Shown here: piece by piece, positions 19,074-28,724 of the stretch
Numbering within the stretch: position 1 is the stretch's first letter
Layout of the letters: every line of letters starts with the position of its first letter
Source: an uncultured Spirochaetales bacterium
Lineage (GTDB): Bacteria; Spirochaetota; Spirochaetia; Sphaerochaetales; Sphaerochaetaceae
NCBI GenBank assembly: GCA_949293335.1
Contig: CASFDA010000031.1
Location: forward strand, 105,531 to 169,530
Reading direction: 5' to 3'
Length of the DNA: 64,000 nucleotides
The notes under the pieces: model-generated
Told to the model about the DNA's origin: nothing
The model's input: the letters and a program-made list of their open reading frames with translations, nothing else
Databases searched by the model: none
Translations under genes and position numbers: made by a program

Positions 19074-19613
19074 TTATTTCTTACCACCGGACTTACCGAC
19101 CTTGCGGCGGATCGTCTCAGTCTCGTACTTGATTCCCTTACCCTTATAAGGCTCTGGTCCTCTGAGGGAACGGATCTCAGCTGCGGTCTGTCCGACCTTC
19201 TCCTTGCTGATGCCGGAGATTGTGAGCTTCGGACCATCGGCAACGATATTGATCCCCTCTGGAATCATATACTCGATAGGGGTCGAATAACCGAGGTTCA
19301 GGTTCAAGACCCTTCCACTTACGTCGGCACGATATCCAACACCGTTGATGACGAGTGCTTTCTCATAACCCTTTGACACACCGATGACCATGTTATTGAT
19401 CAGCTGTCGATAAAGTCCATGATAGCTCTTGGAGAGCTTCTCGTCGTCTCCGCGTGTGATGATGACCTCATTATCCTTCACTTCCACAGCGACATTGCCC
19501 TTGAGCTCCTGTGAAAGCTTTCCTTTTGCTCCCTCGACTGTGACCATGTTGTTCTCAACTGTCACTTTGACGCCCTGTGGAAGCACTACTGGAAGTTTTC
19601 CGATTCTTGACAT
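19074..19613 (-). CDS. rplF: 50S ribosomal protein L6
   Basis: L6 lies near the factor-binding site at the base of the L7/L12 stalk. It shows MSRIGKLPVVLP at the start and the C-terminal GPEPYKGKGIKYETE with a basic end; 179 residues, normal length. Confidence 0.98.
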   Translation of the reverse strand: MSRIGKLPVVLPQGVKVTVENNMVTVEGAKGKLSQELKGNVAVEVKDNEVIITRGDDEKLSKSYHGLYRQLINNMVIGVSKGYEKALVINGVGYRADVSGRVLNLNLGYSTPIEYMIPEGINIVADGPKLTISGISKEKVGQTAAEIRSLRGPEPYKGKGIKYETETIRRKVGKSGGKK

Positions 19614-19623
19614 CTTTTGCTCC

Positions 19624-20022
19624 TTACCAGATCGTGCAGATCAGTTCGCCACCAACGCGTGCATCAACAGCCTTCTTGCCTGTGATAACACCTGTTGAGG
19701 AAGATACGACTACGACACCATTTCCGTTATATACGGTTGGCATATCCTTATAGCCGCAATATACGCGGCGTCCAGGTGTCGAGATGCGATCAAGCCCATG
19801 AATAACAGGATTCTGCTTGTCGTCATACTTCAAAAAGACGCGGATATAAGGGACATTGTCCTTGGTCACCTTCTTGAAATTCTTGATGAAGCCCTCGTTC
19901 TTGAGGATCTTGACAATCTGAAGCTTCATCTTGGAATTTGTTATCTCCACCTTTTCATGCTTTGCGAGACTAGCGTTCCTAATCTTCGTCAGCATATCTG
20001 CAATTGGATCACTTGCTGCCAT
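19624..20022 (-). CDS. rpsH: 30S ribosomal protein S8
   Basis: S8 is a primary 16S rRNA binder and, in E. coli, the translational repressor of the spc operon. Start [13 protein letters not shown] and C-terminal [21 protein letters not shown] are canonical; 132 residues. Confidence 0.98.
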   Translation of the reverse strand: MAASDPIADMLTKIRNASLAKHEKVEITNSKMKLQIVKILKNEGFIKNFKKVTKDNVPYIRVFLKYDDKQNPVIHGLDRISTPGRRVYCGYKDMPTVYNGNGVVVVSSSTGVITGKKAVDARVGGELICTIW

Positions 20023-20031
20023 ATTTCTCTC

Positions 20032-20217
20032 CTACCAGCTCGATTTGGTAACACCAGGAATCTGACCCTCACTGGCAAGCTTCCTGAAACAAATCCTGCA
20101 CATGTCGAACTGGCGCATGTAGCCACGAGGACGACCGCAGATCCTGCATCTGTTGTAAGCGCGGGTCGAGTACTTCGGTGCCTTCTTGGCTTTGACTATT
20201 AAAGACTTCTTTGCCAT
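20032..20217 (-). CDS. rpsN: 30S ribosomal protein S14, zinc-binding type Z
   Basis: The short (61-residue) zinc form of S14. Ligands are visible in [20 protein letters not shown] (CxxC, 12 residues, CxxC). The C-terminus IPGVTKSSW is typical. It lies between rplE and rpsH in the spc operon. Confidence 0.97.
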   Translation of the reverse strand: MAKKSLIVKAKKAPKYSTRAYNRCRICGRPRGYMRQFDMCRICFRKLASEGQIPGVTKSSW

Positions 20218-20231
20218 ATTCTCCCAGCTCC

Positions 20232-20789
20232 TTATTTCGCAAACGGCATTCCAAGCTTCTTGAGAAGGGCATATGCCTCCTCATCTGTCTTGGCAGTCGT
20301 GACGATTGCGACGTTAAGGCCGCTAATCCTTTCAATCTTGTCGTAGTCGATCTCAGGGAAGATGATCTGCTCGGTAATTCCAAGCGAATAGTTCCCATGT
20401 CCGTCGAACGCATTTGCCTTGACTCCCTTGAAGTCCTTGACACGAGGAAGTGCAATCGAAATGAGGCGCTCGAGGAAGTACCACATATTGTCTCCGCGGA
20501 GGGTAACCATCGCACCGATCTCCTGTCCGGCCCTGATCTTGAAGTTAGCGATAGATTTTCTGGCTTTTGTCTTTACAACGTGCTGGCCTGTAATCTGCTC
20601 GAGTTCCTTCACAGCCGAATCGAGAAGCTTCTTGTTGACGGTAGCATCCCCTACTCCAACGCTGACTGTAATTTTCTCAAGGCGGGGAATCTGCATGACG
20701 CTCTTGTAAGCGAATTCTTTCTGCATCTCCGGAGCAACTGTATCAAGATACTTCTGCTTGAAATTTGGAATGAACTTCTCTTCTGCCAT
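20232..20789 (-). CDS. rplE: 50S ribosomal protein L5
   Basis: L5 binds 5S rRNA and forms the central protuberance. It carries the family motifs [15 protein letters not shown] and [20 protein letters not shown]; 185 residues. Start and rplX stop share one base. Confidence 0.98.
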   Translation of the reverse strand: MAEEKFIPNFKQKYLDTVAPEMQKEFAYKSVMQIPRLEKITVSVGVGDATVNKKLLDSAVKELEQITGQHVVKTKARKSIANFKIRAGQEIGAMVTLRGDNMWYFLERLISIALPRVKDFKGVKANAFDGHGNYSLGITEQIIFPEIDYDKIERISGLNVAIVTTAKTDEEAYALLKKLGMPFAK

Positions 20790-21088
20790 CAGAGCACCTC
20801 GCCTGTCTTCTTTGCATAACGGACTTTCTTGCCGTTCTCATACTTGTATCCGATCTTGGAAACCTTATCCTTGCTCACAAGTGCAACATTGGAAACATGG
20901 ATAGGAGCCTCAATCTCGATGATTCCACCCTTGTCCTGAGGATTCCTCTTCTTCTGGGTTTTCTTCACCATGTTGATACCCTGGACGTAAACCCTCTCTT
21001 CTTTCGGGTCCGTCTTCACGATCTTGCCGACCTTTCCCTTTTCCTTGCCGGCAATGACCTTGACTGTGTCGTTCTTCTTCAGTCTCAT
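20789..21088 (-). CDS. rplX: 50S ribosomal protein L24
   Basis: L24 is an assembly initiator of the large subunit. The KOW motif [16 protein letters not shown] and the conserved NMVKKTQK and [15 protein letters not shown] segments are present; 99 residues. Confidence 0.97.
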   Translation of the reverse strand: MRLKKNDTVKVIAGKEKGKVGKIVKTDPKEERVYVQGINMVKKTQKKRNPQDKGGIIEIEAPIHVSNVALVSKDKVSKIGYKYENGKKVRYAKKTGEVL

Positions 21089-21097
21089 CTGGAACTC

Positions 21098-21463
21098 CTA
21101 CAACACTTCCGGCGCGAGAGAAACGATTTTCATGAATCCGTCACGAAGTTCTCTTGCAACGGGTCCAAAGATACGCTTGCCGCGCGGGTTATTGTTGGCA
21201 TCGATGACAACGCATGCATTGTCGTCGAACCTGATATAGGTACCGTCAGGTCTGCGGTATTCCTTCTTCGTCCGGACAATTACAGCCTTCAGAACATCAC
21301 CTTTCTTGATGGCTCCGTTCGGAAGAGCATCCTTGACTGCAACGACGATGATGTCGCCAACACCGGCTACATACCTATGGCTGCCGCCAAGGACCTTGAT
21401 GCACTGCACACGCTTTGCACCACTGTTATCCGCAACATTCAAATAAGTCTGCATCTGTACCAT
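21098..21463 (-). CDS. rplN: 50S ribosomal protein L14
   Basis: L14 contacts 16S rRNA and forms intersubunit bridges. [19 protein letters not shown], the [18 protein letters not shown] segment and the C-terminal [12 protein letters not shown] are canonical; 121 residues. Confidence 0.98.
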   Translation of the reverse strand: MVQMQTYLNVADNSGAKRVQCIKVLGGSHRYVAGVGDIIVVAVKDALPNGAIKKGDVLKAVIVRTKKEYRRPDGTYIRFDDNACVVIDANNNPRGKRIFGPVARELRDGFMKIVSLAPEVL

Positions 21464-21474
21464 AGCACAACTCC

Positions 21475-21744
21475 TTAGCGGGCCCTTTCAACGATCTCAA
21501 CGAGTCTCCAGCACTTGTCCTTTGACAAATGGCGGCACTCCATGATACGGACAGTATCTCCGGTATGAGCATCATTCCTTTCGTCGTGAGCCTTGAACTT
21601 CTTAGTGGAGACGACGTACTTCTTGTAGATAGGATGAAGGGTCCAGTTGGATACCTGTACGACGATGGTCTTGTCCATCTTATCGCTGACGACAAGCCCT
21701 GTCATTATCTTTTTCCTTGCATTGATCATACTTCCGTCCCTCAC
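21475..21744 (-). CDS. rpsQ: 30S ribosomal protein S17
   Basis: S17 is a primary 16S rRNA-binding protein. It has [16 protein letters not shown], the [19 protein letters not shown] segment and [11 protein letters not shown] near the end; 89 residues. It overlaps rpmC by 4 bases. Confidence 0.97.
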   Translation of the reverse strand: MRDGSMINARKKIMTGLVVSDKMDKTIVVQVSNWTLHPIYKKYVVSTKKFKAHDERNDAHTGDTVRIMECRHLSKDKCWRLVEIVERAR

Positions 21745-21944
21745 TTAGCTTCCGCATTGCCGATATCCATTGCATGGATCCGGGTATTGAGCCTGGCGAT
21801 ATCTCTTCTCTTGGTCCTGAGCAGAAGAGGATTATCGAGGTGTCCGAGCACCTTCTGCATCCTCAAGTCCACCATTTCCTTTCTAAGCTTGTCGCGCTCT
21901 GCTACGAGCTCTTTGTAGCTGAGATTTTTATAAGAATTTTTCAT
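21741..21944 (-). CDS. rpmC: 50S ribosomal protein L29
   Basis: A 67-residue alpha-helical protein at the exit tunnel, the docking area of trigger factor and [26 protein letters not shown] and the [11 protein letters not shown] motif identify it. Confidence 0.96.
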   Translation of the reverse strand: MKNSYKNLSYKELVAERDKLRKEMVDLRMQKVLGHLDNPLLLRTKRRDIARLNTRIHAMDIGNAEAK

Positions 21945-21950
21945 TTCCGA

Positions 21951-22367
21951 TTACTCCATATCCGAACGGACGATGAACTTCGTCTTGATCGGGAGCTTGG
22001 AAGCTGCAAGCTCAAGGGCTTCCCTTGCAAGAGACTCGTCGATTCCACCCATCTCGAACATAATGGCACCAGTCTTTACTACTGCGACCCATCCCTCCGG
22101 GCTACCCTTACCATTACCCTGCCTTGTTTCTGCCGGCTTCTTGGTATAAGGCATATCAGGGAAGATACGGATCCAGACCTTGCCTCCACGCTTGACATGT
22201 CTAGTCATTGCGACACGGGCAGCTTCGATCTGCCTGTTTGTTATCCACTTCGGCTCAAGAGCCATGAGACCGTACTCGCCGAAAGCAAGGCTGTTGCCCT
22301 TGTGTGCTACGGCATCGCGTGTCCCACGCTGCTTCTTTCTGTACTTTATTCTCTTAGGACTAAGCAT
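21951..22367 (-). CDS. rplP: 50S ribosomal protein L16
   Basis: L16 organises the A-site region of the large subunit. Start [15 protein letters not shown], the central [14 protein letters not shown] [16 protein letters not shown] and [13 protein letters not shown] loop are intact; 138 residues. Confidence 0.98.
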   Translation of the reverse strand: MLSPKRIKYRKKQRGTRDAVAHKGNSLAFGEYGLMALEPKWITNRQIEAARVAMTRHVKRGGKVWIRIFPDMPYTKKPAETRQGNGKGSPEGWVAVVKTGAIMFEMGGIDESLAREALELAASKLPIKTKFIVRSDME

Positions 22368-22369
22368 CG

Positions 22370-23074
22370 TTAACTCCTCGCCTCAGACTCGGTCTTTTTC
22401 TTCACGATTGTTCCGACCGTATCATCCTCAGCCTTAGCACGGGAGTAGATTTCCCCGTTGAAAACCCAGACCTTGACACCGATTGCACCAAAGCTCGTAT
22501 TAGCAGTTGCAAAACCGTAATCGATATCAGAACGAAGTGTATGGAGAGGAATACGTCCCTCTTTCATCCACTCTGTCCTTGCAATCTCTGCACCTCCAAG
22601 ACGGCCTGAACACCTGATCTTGATGCCTTTTACTCCACCTGTCATTGCTCTGGAGATTGCATTCTTCATTGCACGGCGGAAAGCACCACGATTCTCGAGC
22701 TGCCTTGCGATGTTCTGGGCGACGAGCTGAGCATTGCATTCGCTCTTCTTGATCTCCTTGATCTTGATCTGGAGATTCTTATCTGTGAGCTTCTGCATCT
22801 TCTGCACGATCTTCTCGACGTTTGCTCCCTTTGCTCCAATAATGATTCCAGGACGAGCCGTGGCGATCACCATCGTAATCCTCTGAGGCTTGCGGATGAT
22901 CTCAACATCACTGATGTCAGCACCCTGAACCTCAGGAGATGCTAAGAGGGCCTTCCTGAGCTTAAGATCCTCGTGAAGGGTATCAACATACTCCTTGCGA
23001 TCCACATACCATTTGGACTTCCATGTCTTGTTGATTCCAAGCCTCAGTCCGATTGGATTTACTTTCTGGCCCAT
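22370..23074 (-). CDS. rpsC: 30S ribosomal protein S3
   Basis: S3 forms part of the mRNA entry tunnel. [14 protein letters not shown] begins it; the KH domain has [14 protein letters not shown], and [28 protein letters not shown] (parts of residues 140-170) is conserved; 234 residues. Confidence 0.98.
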   Translation of the reverse strand: MGQKVNPIGLRLGINKTWKSKWYVDRKEYVDTLHEDLKLRKALLASPEVQGADISDVEIIRKPQRITMVIATARPGIIIGAKGANVEKIVQKMQKLTDKNLQIKIKEIKKSECNAQLVAQNIARQLENRGAFRRAMKNAISRAMTGGVKGIKIRCSGRLGGAEIARTEWMKEGRIPLHTLRSDIDYGFATANTSFGAIGVKVWVFNGEIYSRAKAEDDTVGTIVKKKTESEARS

Positions 23075-23427
23075 TATTCACCTACCTTCTCATCTACGAC
23101 GACTGTAATGTGGGACATCCTCCTAAGAAGAATGTCACGCTTCCCGTGGGAACGTGCCCAAACCCTCTTGAGCCTCGGACCGTCGTCCACATAGATGGCA
23201 GAGACGAAGAGCGAATCCTCATCGAGCCTTCTGTTCTTGTTGAGGGCATTCGCACCAGCTGACTTGAGCACCTTCTTGATAAGACGTGCCCCTTTCTGAG
23301 GCATGGCATCGAGAATGGCTTCAGCCTGCGGGTAGCTCTTTCCCCTGACTAAGTCCGCGACAGGGCGTACTTTGGAGGGAGATACCATCAAATACTTTGC
23401 TACTGCTTTATAACCTCTAGTCTCCAT
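23074..23427 (-). CDS. rplV: 50S ribosomal protein L22
   Basis: L22 lines the peptide exit tunnel; its beta-hairpin can carry macrolide-resistance changes. MVSPSKVRPVADLVRGK and the C-terminal KRDILLRRMSHITVVV are canonical. I use the ATG at 23427 (AGGTGA site just upstream, 117 residues). A GTG at 23442 overlapping the rpsS stop is the alternative. Confidence 0.95.
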   Translation of the reverse strand: METRGYKAVAKYLMVSPSKVRPVADLVRGKSYPQAEAILDAMPQKGARLIKKVLKSAGANALNKNRRLDEDSLFVSAIYVDDGPRLKRVWARSHGKRDILLRRMSHITVVVDEKVGE

Positions 23428-23438
23428 ACGTTCACCTA

Positions 23439-23711
23439 TCACTTACCTTTCTTGTCAGACGCATGCCCGCGGAAAATACGGGTAGGAGCGAACTCACCGA
23501 GCTTGTGACCTACGAGGTTCTCTGTAACATATACTGGAACCCAGGTCTTGCCGTTATAAACGGAAATGGTGAAACCTACCATCTCCGGGATGATCGTAGA
23601 GCTACGGGAATAGGTCTTGATCATCTGCTTCTGACCAGTCTTGATTGATTCCTGAATCCTTCTATTAAGATGCTTTTCGATAAAAGGACCTTTCTTAATT
23701 GACCTTGACAC
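23439..23711 (-). CDS. rpsS: 30S ribosomal protein S19
   Basis: S19 sits in the 30S head with S13. [33 protein letters not shown] and [11 protein letters not shown] are typical; 90 residues. Confidence 0.98.
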   Translation of the reverse strand: MSRSIKKGPFIEKHLNRRIQESIKTGQKQMIKTYSRSSTIIPEMVGFTISVYNGKTWVPVYVTENLVGHKLGEFAPTRIFRGHASDKKGK

Positions 23712-23720
23712 TTTCTACTC

Positions 23721-24545
23721 CTACTTGCGCTTCTTGACGATGAACTTGGTGGAAGGCTTCTTCTTCGAACGGGTCTTTCCACCCTTGGTCGGCTTACCCC
23801 ATGGGGTAACAGGATGACGGCCTGCTGCTGTCTTACCCTCACCACCTCCATGTGGGTGATCGATCGGGTTCATTGCAACACCCCTTACCTTTGGCCTCTT
23901 GCCAAGGTGTCTGGAAAGTCCTGCCTTGCCGAGCGAAACGTTCATGTGATCTTCGTTACCGATCTCACCGATTGTCGCATAGCATTCACAGAAAACCATC
24001 CTCATCTCCCCTGAAGGAAGGCGGAGTGTAACGTAATCACCTTCTTTAGCAATTACAGTCGCACCAAGACCTGCAGAGCGGACAAGCTGAGCACCGCGGC
24101 CAAGCGTAAGCTCTACATTGTGAACTGTAAGACCAAGTGGAATAGACTTCAGAGGAAGTGCATTTCCGACAGAAAGCGGAGCTGTTGGTCCGCTGACTAT
24201 TGTTGCGCCTACAGTCAGTCCCTTAGGAGCGATGATATAGCGCTTCTCACCATCCTTGTAGAATACAAGTGCGATGTTTGCGCTTCTGTTCGGGTCATAC
24301 TCGATGCTCTTCACGATTCCTGGAACGCCATACTTGTTCCTCTTGAAATCGATGAGCCTGTATGCCCTCTTGTTTCCACCTCCGCGGCGGCGTACGCTGA
24401 TGCGTCCGAAAGAGTCACGGCCTGCATGCTTCTTGAGGTTCTTTGTAAGAGACTTCTCCGGCTTATCTGTTGTGATCTCTGATCGAACAAGTACAGTTCT
24501 CTGGCGAAGACCCGGAGTATTAGGTTTGAAATTCTTAAGTGCCAT
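23721..24545 (-). CDS. rplB: 50S ribosomal protein L2
   Basis: L2 is required for subunit association and peptidyl transfer. The essential [14 protein letters not shown] segment with its conserved His near the C-terminus, and [17 protein letters not shown] near the N-terminus, are present; 274 residues. Confidence 0.98.
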   Translation of the reverse strand: MALKNFKPNTPGLRQRTVLVRSEITTDKPEKSLTKNLKKHAGRDSFGRISVRRRGGGNKRAYRLIDFKRNKYGVPGIVKSIEYDPNRSANIALVFYKDGEKRYIIAPKGLTVGATIVSGPTAPLSVGNALPLKSIPLGLTVHNVELTLGRGAQLVRSAGLGATVIAKEGDYVTLRLPSGEMRMVFCECYATIGEIGNEDHMNVSLGKAGLSRHLGKRPKVRGVAMNPIDHPHGGGEGKTAAGRHPVTPWGKPTKGGKTRSKKKPSTKFIVKKRK

Positions 24546-24560
24546 AATGCCTTACTCTCC

Positions 24561-24863
24561 TCATACACCTTCAATGGCTGAAATGGTCTCGCCCTTCGCC
24601 ACTGTTACGATCGCTTTCTTCCAGGATGGAGTCGTACCTTTGATGTAACCACCCTTTCCCCTGGAGAACTTTGGCTTGCCCTTTACGTTCATCACATTGC
24701 AGGCTACGCAGTTTACGCCGAAAAGTTCCTTCACAGCCTTCATGATTTCAAACTTGTTGGCCTGAGGATTTACGCGGAACGTATACTTCTTCTTATCCCC
24801 TTCGCGTGCGATGTTTGATTTCTCGCTTACGATTGGTGCAAGAATAATCTGATCTGCTCTCAT
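24561..24863 (-). CDS. rplW: 50S ribosomal protein L23
   Basis: L23 at the exit tunnel docks trigger factor and SRP. IILAPIVSEKSN and FRVNPQANKFEIMKAVKELFGV are characteristic; 100 residues. Confidence 0.97.
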   Translation of the reverse strand: MRADQIILAPIVSEKSNIAREGDKKKYTFRVNPQANKFEIMKAVKELFGVNCVACNVMNVKGKPKFSRGKGGYIKGTTPSWKKAIVTVAKGETISAIEGV

Positions 24864-24875
24864 CTTGCCTTCTCC

Positions 24876-25505
24876 TTAATTACTGCCATAGAAATCGCCA
24901 AGATTCATGGCCGCAGTCTCGAGGACAAGAATCTTCTTTCCATAAAGGAGTTCCTTTGCGGAAAGTTTGTCATAGCAGAGCACATGGAGATATGGGATAT
25001 TTCTCGCAGCCCTGCGGAGCATCGCATCATCATCCTTCATGATGAGTACTGTGCGCTGGTCCTCGGTAGAAAAAGCCTTCATGATCTGCACAAGGTCCTT
25101 GGTCTTGCCATTTTCGCTGGTGAAATCCTCAACGACCTGGAGCCTTCCTTCCTCTACGCCAAGTGAAAGGAGGCTCTTGAGAGCAAGACGCTTCATCTTC
25201 TTTGGCATCGAGTAGCTGTAATCCCTTGGCTTTGGTCCAAAGATTGTACCACCGCCTACGGATACTGGAGACTTCTTGTCTCCCCTTCTGGCATTACCAG
25301 TTCCCTTCTGCTTATAAGGCTTGGTATTGCTGTAATTGACCTCAGCACGGGTCTTCGTGCAAGCGGTTCCAACCCTGCGGTTTGCCGCTTCATTCCTGAT
25401 TGCATAGTAGATTGCGCCGTTTGAAACCTCGATACCGAATACATTATCGTTGAGATTTACTGTGCGCAGCTCTTCTCCTGTAGTAGAAAAAACCTTCTGT
25501 TCCAT
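24876..25505 (-). CDS. rplD: 50S ribosomal protein L4
   Basis: L4 builds the tunnel constriction with L22 and, in E. coli, represses the S10 operon. KPYKQKGTGNARRG and GGGTIFGPKPRDYSY mark the tunnel extension. I use the ATG at 25505, which has GGAG 6 bases upstream (209 residues); a GTG at 25517 touching the rplC stop (TAGTG) is the alternative. Confidence 0.96.
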   Translation of the reverse strand: MEQKVFSTTGEELRTVNLNDNVFGIEVSNGAIYYAIRNEAANRRVGTACTKTRAEVNYSNTKPYKQKGTGNARRGDKKSPVSVGGGTIFGPKPRDYSYSMPKKMKRLALKSLLSLGVEEGRLQVVEDFTSENGKTKDLVQIMKAFSTEDQRTVLIMKDDDAMLRRAARNIPYLHVLCYDKLSAKELLYGKKILVLETAAMNLGDFYGSN

Positions 25506-25516
25506 ACCTTGCTCCA

Positions 25517-26137
25517 CTACTTCTTGATTGCCTTTCTCACGATCACAGTGCTCTGAGTAGGTCCGGGAACAGCGCCCTTCACGAGAAGAACCTGCATCTC
25601 GCTGTCGATGGCGACGATCTTGAGGTTCTGAACAGTGACCCTCTCGTCTCCCATATGTCCAGCCATCTTCTGTCCTGGGTATGTCCTTGAAGGAGTTGAG
25701 CTCATTGCCGTACCGCCGAGGTCCCTGTGGAACTTCGAACCGTGCGTAGCTCTACCGCCACCAAATCCATGCCTCTTCATACCACCCTGATAGCCCTTAC
25801 CTTTGCTGGTTCCTGTCACATCTACGAATGCAACATCCTTGAAAAGGTCTACGCCGAGCTTGTCGCCTACAGATACCTCCTGGTCGAAATCCCTCATCTC
25901 AACGATGAAAGCCTTCGGCTCGCAAATATCCTTAAACTGTCCGGCATAAGGCTTTGTGATCTGACTTTTCTTCTTGTCGCCAGTTGCAAGGACACAAGCA
26001 GAATAACCGTTCAGGTCCTCTGTCCTGTTGCCGATGACGACATTATCTTCAATCTTTATAACTGTCACAGGAGTAAGTCTGCCATTTTCGTCAAACACCT
26101 GCGTCATTCCAACTTTCTTGCCGATGAGCCCTAACAT
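25517..26137 (-). CDS. rplC: 50S ribosomal protein L3
   Basis: L3 reaches the peptidyl-transferase centre. MLGLIGKKVGMTQVF at the start, GTSKGKGYQGGMKRHGFGGG and MAGHMGDERVT are intact; 206 residues. Confidence 0.98.
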   Translation of the reverse strand: MLGLIGKKVGMTQVFDENGRLTPVTVIKIEDNVVIGNRTEDLNGYSACVLATGDKKKSQITKPYAGQFKDICEPKAFIVEMRDFDQEVSVGDKLGVDLFKDVAFVDVTGTSKGKGYQGGMKRHGFGGGRATHGSKFHRDLGGTAMSSTPSRTYPGQKMAGHMGDERVTVQNLKIVAIDSEMQVLLVKGAVPGPTQSTVIVRKAIKK

Positions 26138-26151
26138 CTCTTACCTCACCT

Positions 26152-26460
26152 TTACTGTCTAATTTCCACATCAACACCAGCTGGGAGTTCAAGCTTCATA
26201 AGGGCTTCCACAACCTTCTGCGTCGGGTCCAGAATGTCAATAAGTCTCTTGTGAGTTCTCATTTCGAACTGCTCACGGGACTTCTTGTTGACGTGTGGGG
26301 ATCTCAAGACAGTGAACTTATTGATACGAGTCGGGAGTGGAACCGGACCAGAGACCTTGGCACCGGCCTTCAGAACGGTCTGCACAATAGCCTTTGAGCT
26401 CTGCTCTACCAATTCCGCTTCAAATCCTGTTAGCTTGACTCGAATTCTCTCATTTGCCAT
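26152..26460 (-). CDS. rpsJ: 30S ribosomal protein S10
   Basis: S10 is a 30S head protein that also pairs with NusB in antitermination. I start at 26460 (102 residues, [16 protein letters not shown]); GGAG lies 10 bases upstream. The longer in-frame reading to 26505 crosses a terminator hairpin and is not real. Conserved [32 protein letters not shown] spans residues 43-75. It opens the S10-spc-alpha block. Confidence 0.96.
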   Translation of the reverse strand: MANERIRVKLTGFEAELVEQSSKAIVQTVLKAGAKVSGPVPLPTRINKFTVLRSPHVNKKSREQFEMRTHKRLIDILDPTQKVVEALMKLELPAGVDVEIRQ

Positions 26461-26473
26461 TTTCAAAAATCTC

Positions 26474-26515
26474 CAAAAAACAAAATATCCGGCCGGAGCA
26501 TACATCGCCCCGACC
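26474..26515 (-). terminator. Terminator/attenuator between tuf and rpsJ
   Basis: The minus strand carries a 9-bp stem (arms 26507-26515 and 26491-26499, two G-U pairs) with a 7-base loop, then a T-rich tail (ATATTTTGTTTTTT). It lies between the tuf stop and the rpsJ start, so it should end part of the tuf transcripts and could meter read-through into the ribosomal genes. I see no strong separate promoter for rpsJ. Confidence 0.75.
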
Positions 26516-26541
26516 GTTTAGGGCTTATTCCCTTTTTCTGA

Positions 26542-27732
26542 TCAGTCCTGAATCTCAGTAACCTGACCGGATGCTACAGTGCGTCCACCCTCACGGATAG
26601 CGAAGCGGAGTCCCTTGTCCATGGCAACCGGGTGAATGAGCTCAACATTGATCTCTGTGTGATCTCCAGGCATGACCATTTCCTTTCCAGCTGGAAGGTG
26701 GCAAGTTCCTGTGATGTCTGTTGTCCTGAAGTAGAACTGAGGTCTGTAACCATCGAAGAACGGTGAGTGTCTTCCACCCTCTTCCTTGCTCAGTACGTAT
26801 ACTGTTCCGAGGAACTTTGCATGAGGAGTGATTGTGCCTGGCTTTGCAAGAACCTGTCCTCTTACAACTTCCTTCTTGTCAACACCTCTGAGGAGAGCTC
26901 CGATGTTGTCTCCAGCCTGTCCCTCATCAAGAGTCTTCTGGAACATCTCAACACCTGTTACAACAGTGTTCTTTGTCTCCCTGATTCCGACGATCTCAAC
27001 TGGGTCGTTCACATGAACAACACCGCGCTCGATCCTTCCTGTAACAACTGTTCCACGGCCAGAGATTGAGAAGATGTCCTCAATTGGCATAAGGAATGGC
27101 TGATCGACAGCACGTGCCGGAAGTGGGATATAGCTATCCATAGCGTCAAGAAGCTCATCGATGCACTTTGTAGCCTCTGGATCGTCTGGCTTTGTCATTG
27201 CGAGGTATGCAGAACCCTTGATAACAGGGCAGTTAGCTCCATCGAAACCATACTCTGTGAGAAGGTCCCTCATCTCCTCTTCTACGAGCTCGATGAGATC
27301 TGGATCATCAACCTGATCGCACTTGTTGATGAATACGATGATAGCAGGTACACCAACCTGGCGAGCGAGAAGAATGTGCTCTCGTGTCTGAGCCATAGCA
27401 CCATCAGTTGCTGCAACAACGATGATAGCTCCGTCCATCTGTGCAGCACCTGTAATCATGTTCTTGATGTAGTCTGCGTGGCCCGGGCAGTCAACGTGTG
27501 CGTAGTGCCTGTTCTTGGACTGGTACTCTACGTGCCTTGTATTGATGGTGATTCCTCTTGCCTTCTCTTCTGGCGCATTGTCGATTGCATCATAAGCAAG
27601 GGCCTTGTCACCGAAAAGTCTTGCACAGTGCATTGTGATAGCAGCTGTGAGAGTCGTCTTACCATGGTCAACGTGACCGATAGTACCGACGTTTACGTGT
27701 GGCTTAGTTCTGTTGAATTTCTCCTTAGCCAT
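26542..27732 (-). CDS. tuf: Elongation factor Tu
   Basis: EF-Tu brings aminoacyl-tRNA to the ribosome. The G domain shows [10 protein letters not shown], the DCPGH switch II motif, NKCD and a GSAYLA G5 element; domains II and III follow, ending [11 protein letters not shown]. 396 residues, full length. No fusA precedes it: tuf has its own promoter and a long leader with a hairpin touching the ribosome binding site. Confidence 0.98.
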   Translation of the reverse strand: MAKEKFNRTKPHVNVGTIGHVDHGKTTLTAAITMHCARLFGDKALAYDAIDNAPEEKARGITINTRHVEYQSKNRHYAHVDCPGHADYIKNMITGAAQMDGAIIVVAATDGAMAQTREHILLARQVGVPAIIVFINKCDQVDDPDLIELVEEEMRDLLTEYGFDGANCPVIKGSAYLAMTKPDDPEATKCIDELLDAMDSYIPLPARAVDQPFLMPIEDIFSISGRGTVVTGRIERGVVHVNDPVEIVGIRETKNTVVTGVEMFQKTLDEGQAGDNIGALLRGVDKKEVVRGQVLAKPGTITPHAKFLGTVYVLSKEEGGRHSPFFDGYRPQFYFRTTDITGTCHLPAGKEMVMPGDHTEINVELIHPVAMDKGLRFAIREGGRTVASGQVTEIQD

Positions 27733-27981
27733 CAGTTTCCTCCTTGTGACTGAGTGTCACAAATCTAATTTATCTATAAAGGCCCAAAGCCTTTACCGTT
27801 CAAGAGACAGAACTGATTACCTTGGAGGCACTCTCACTGATGGTTCCAGAGGTCGGCGGATAGCCCGACGACATACGTTTCTAATTTTAAAGAACTTTCT
27901 CTGAACCTCGGGGATGACCCTTCAGGGCAACCGTTTGGCTCTTTGTCACGGCAGGGTAACCCCTTTCCGGACACCTTTGCT
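27733..27981 (-). ncRNA. Long structured 5' leader of tuf
   Basis: About 240 bases of untranslated leader with several self-complementary segments on the minus strand. A long-range helix (27898-27906 with 27798-27807, 9 bp with one bulge) encloses a GTCGG/CCGAC hairpin (27852-27869) and a 7-bp helix (27845-27852 with 27820-27826). It is followed by a 7-bp hairpin (27777-27795) and a 7-bp hairpin (27744-27762) that directly abuts the GGAGG ribosome site (27739-27743). I do not recognise it as a known RNA class. Folds were judged by eye. Confidence 0.5.
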
Positions 27982-28011
27982 ATCCTATCCGAAAGGGAAA
28001 ATGATTGTCAA
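27982..28011 (-). promoter_or_regulatory. tuf promoter
   Basis: On the minus strand TTGACA (28006-28011) and TAGGAT (27982-27987) are 18 bases apart, about 250 bases upstream of the tuf start codon. Confidence 0.65.
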
Positions 28012-28116
28012 CAGTACGTAGATATTTTTTTCAGCAAAAAGAAATGCTCAAATGAAAATCCCTTTTCCAGAGTCCTTGAGATATTCATTTCCGTCAAAAT
28101 GCTATATATAAGTGAC

Positions 28117-28371
28117 ATGCAGAATTTTACATACAAGACTAAAGGTACATGCTCCAGGAGCATATCGTTCTCTCTAGATGATGACAATCTGATCCGATCT
28201 GTCTCATTCGAAGGAGGATGCAACGGGAATTTAAAAGGCATCTCCGCTCTTGCAGAAGGGAAAAGGCCGGAAGAGATCATAGCTGCCCTGAAAGGAATCA
28301 AATGCGGCTGGAAAGACACAAGCTGCCCTGATCAGTTCGCATCTGCCCTCGAGAAAGCGATCAGTAAGTGA
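28117..28371 (+). CDS. TSCPD domain-containing protein (TIGR03905-like)
   Basis: A small protein of 84 residues with GTCSRSISF, GGCNGNLKGISAL and the name-giving segment DTSCPDQFASALEKA. The family is short and conserved but of unknown function; four Cys are present (residues 11, 34, 64, 69), possibly metal-binding. I use the ATG at 28117, where the family normally starts; the ribosome site is weak. A longer in-frame reading overlaps the tuf promoter. The 3' end overlaps the convergent small gene by 11 bases. Confidence 0.8.
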   Translation: MQNFTYKTKGTCSRSISFSLDDDNLIRSVSFEGGCNGNLKGISALAEGKRPEEIIAALKGIKCGWKDTSCPDQFASALEKAISK

Positions 28372-28690
28372 CTTTGTGCTCCAGAAGGAATGCGACAAAG
28401 TCGTTGTAAATGAAAAGATGGGCAAACACCTCTTCCCGTTCCTCGAACACAAGGAGGGAATTCGTCGCATCTATCAGATCTTTTATCTCAAAGTCCTCTC
28501 CACGCTCGGCGAATCCGGAGAGGACATCTTTTCTGAACAGATCATTGCCGACCTTCATCTCTGAAAGGAGAAGATTGTTGAGAGCTCCTCTTGATCTGAA
28601 ATAGACCCTGACCACCTCGTCCGGATCAGATGAGAAGCGTGCTGCATATTCTGTGAGGCTGTAGTATTCGTCGTAATCTGGTACGTACAT
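28361..28690 (-). CDS. Small uncharacterised protein, possibly HTH-like
   Basis: A 109-residue protein I do not recognise. The first 50 residues (YYSLTEYAARF, DEVVRVYFR, MKVGNDLFRKDVL) have the rhythm of an excisionase/MerR-like winged-helix domain; the remainder is acidic and helical. There is no Shine-Dalgarno sequence: the ATG follows the T-tract of the rpsG terminator almost directly. It may be expressed weakly by read-through, or as a leaderless or non-functional gene. It faces the TSCPD gene. Confidence 0.5.
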   Translation of the reverse strand: MYVPDYDEYYSLTEYAARFSSDPDEVVRVYFRSRGALNNLLLSEMKVGNDLFRKDVLSGFAERGEDFEIKDLIDATNSLLVFEEREEVFAHLFIYNDFVAFLLEHKVTY

Positions 28691-28718
28691 AAAAATTATG
28701 GCCGCCCTCGGGCGACCA
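28691..28718 (-). terminator. Terminator after rpsG
   Basis: The minus strand shows GGTCGCC, a CGAG loop and GGCGGCC (7 bp, one G-U) followed by ATAATTTTT. It lies right after rpsG and ends the rpoBC-rpsL-rpsG unit, overlapping the region upstream of the small 28361-28690 gene. Confidence 0.8.
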
Positions 28719-28724
28719 TGTGAA

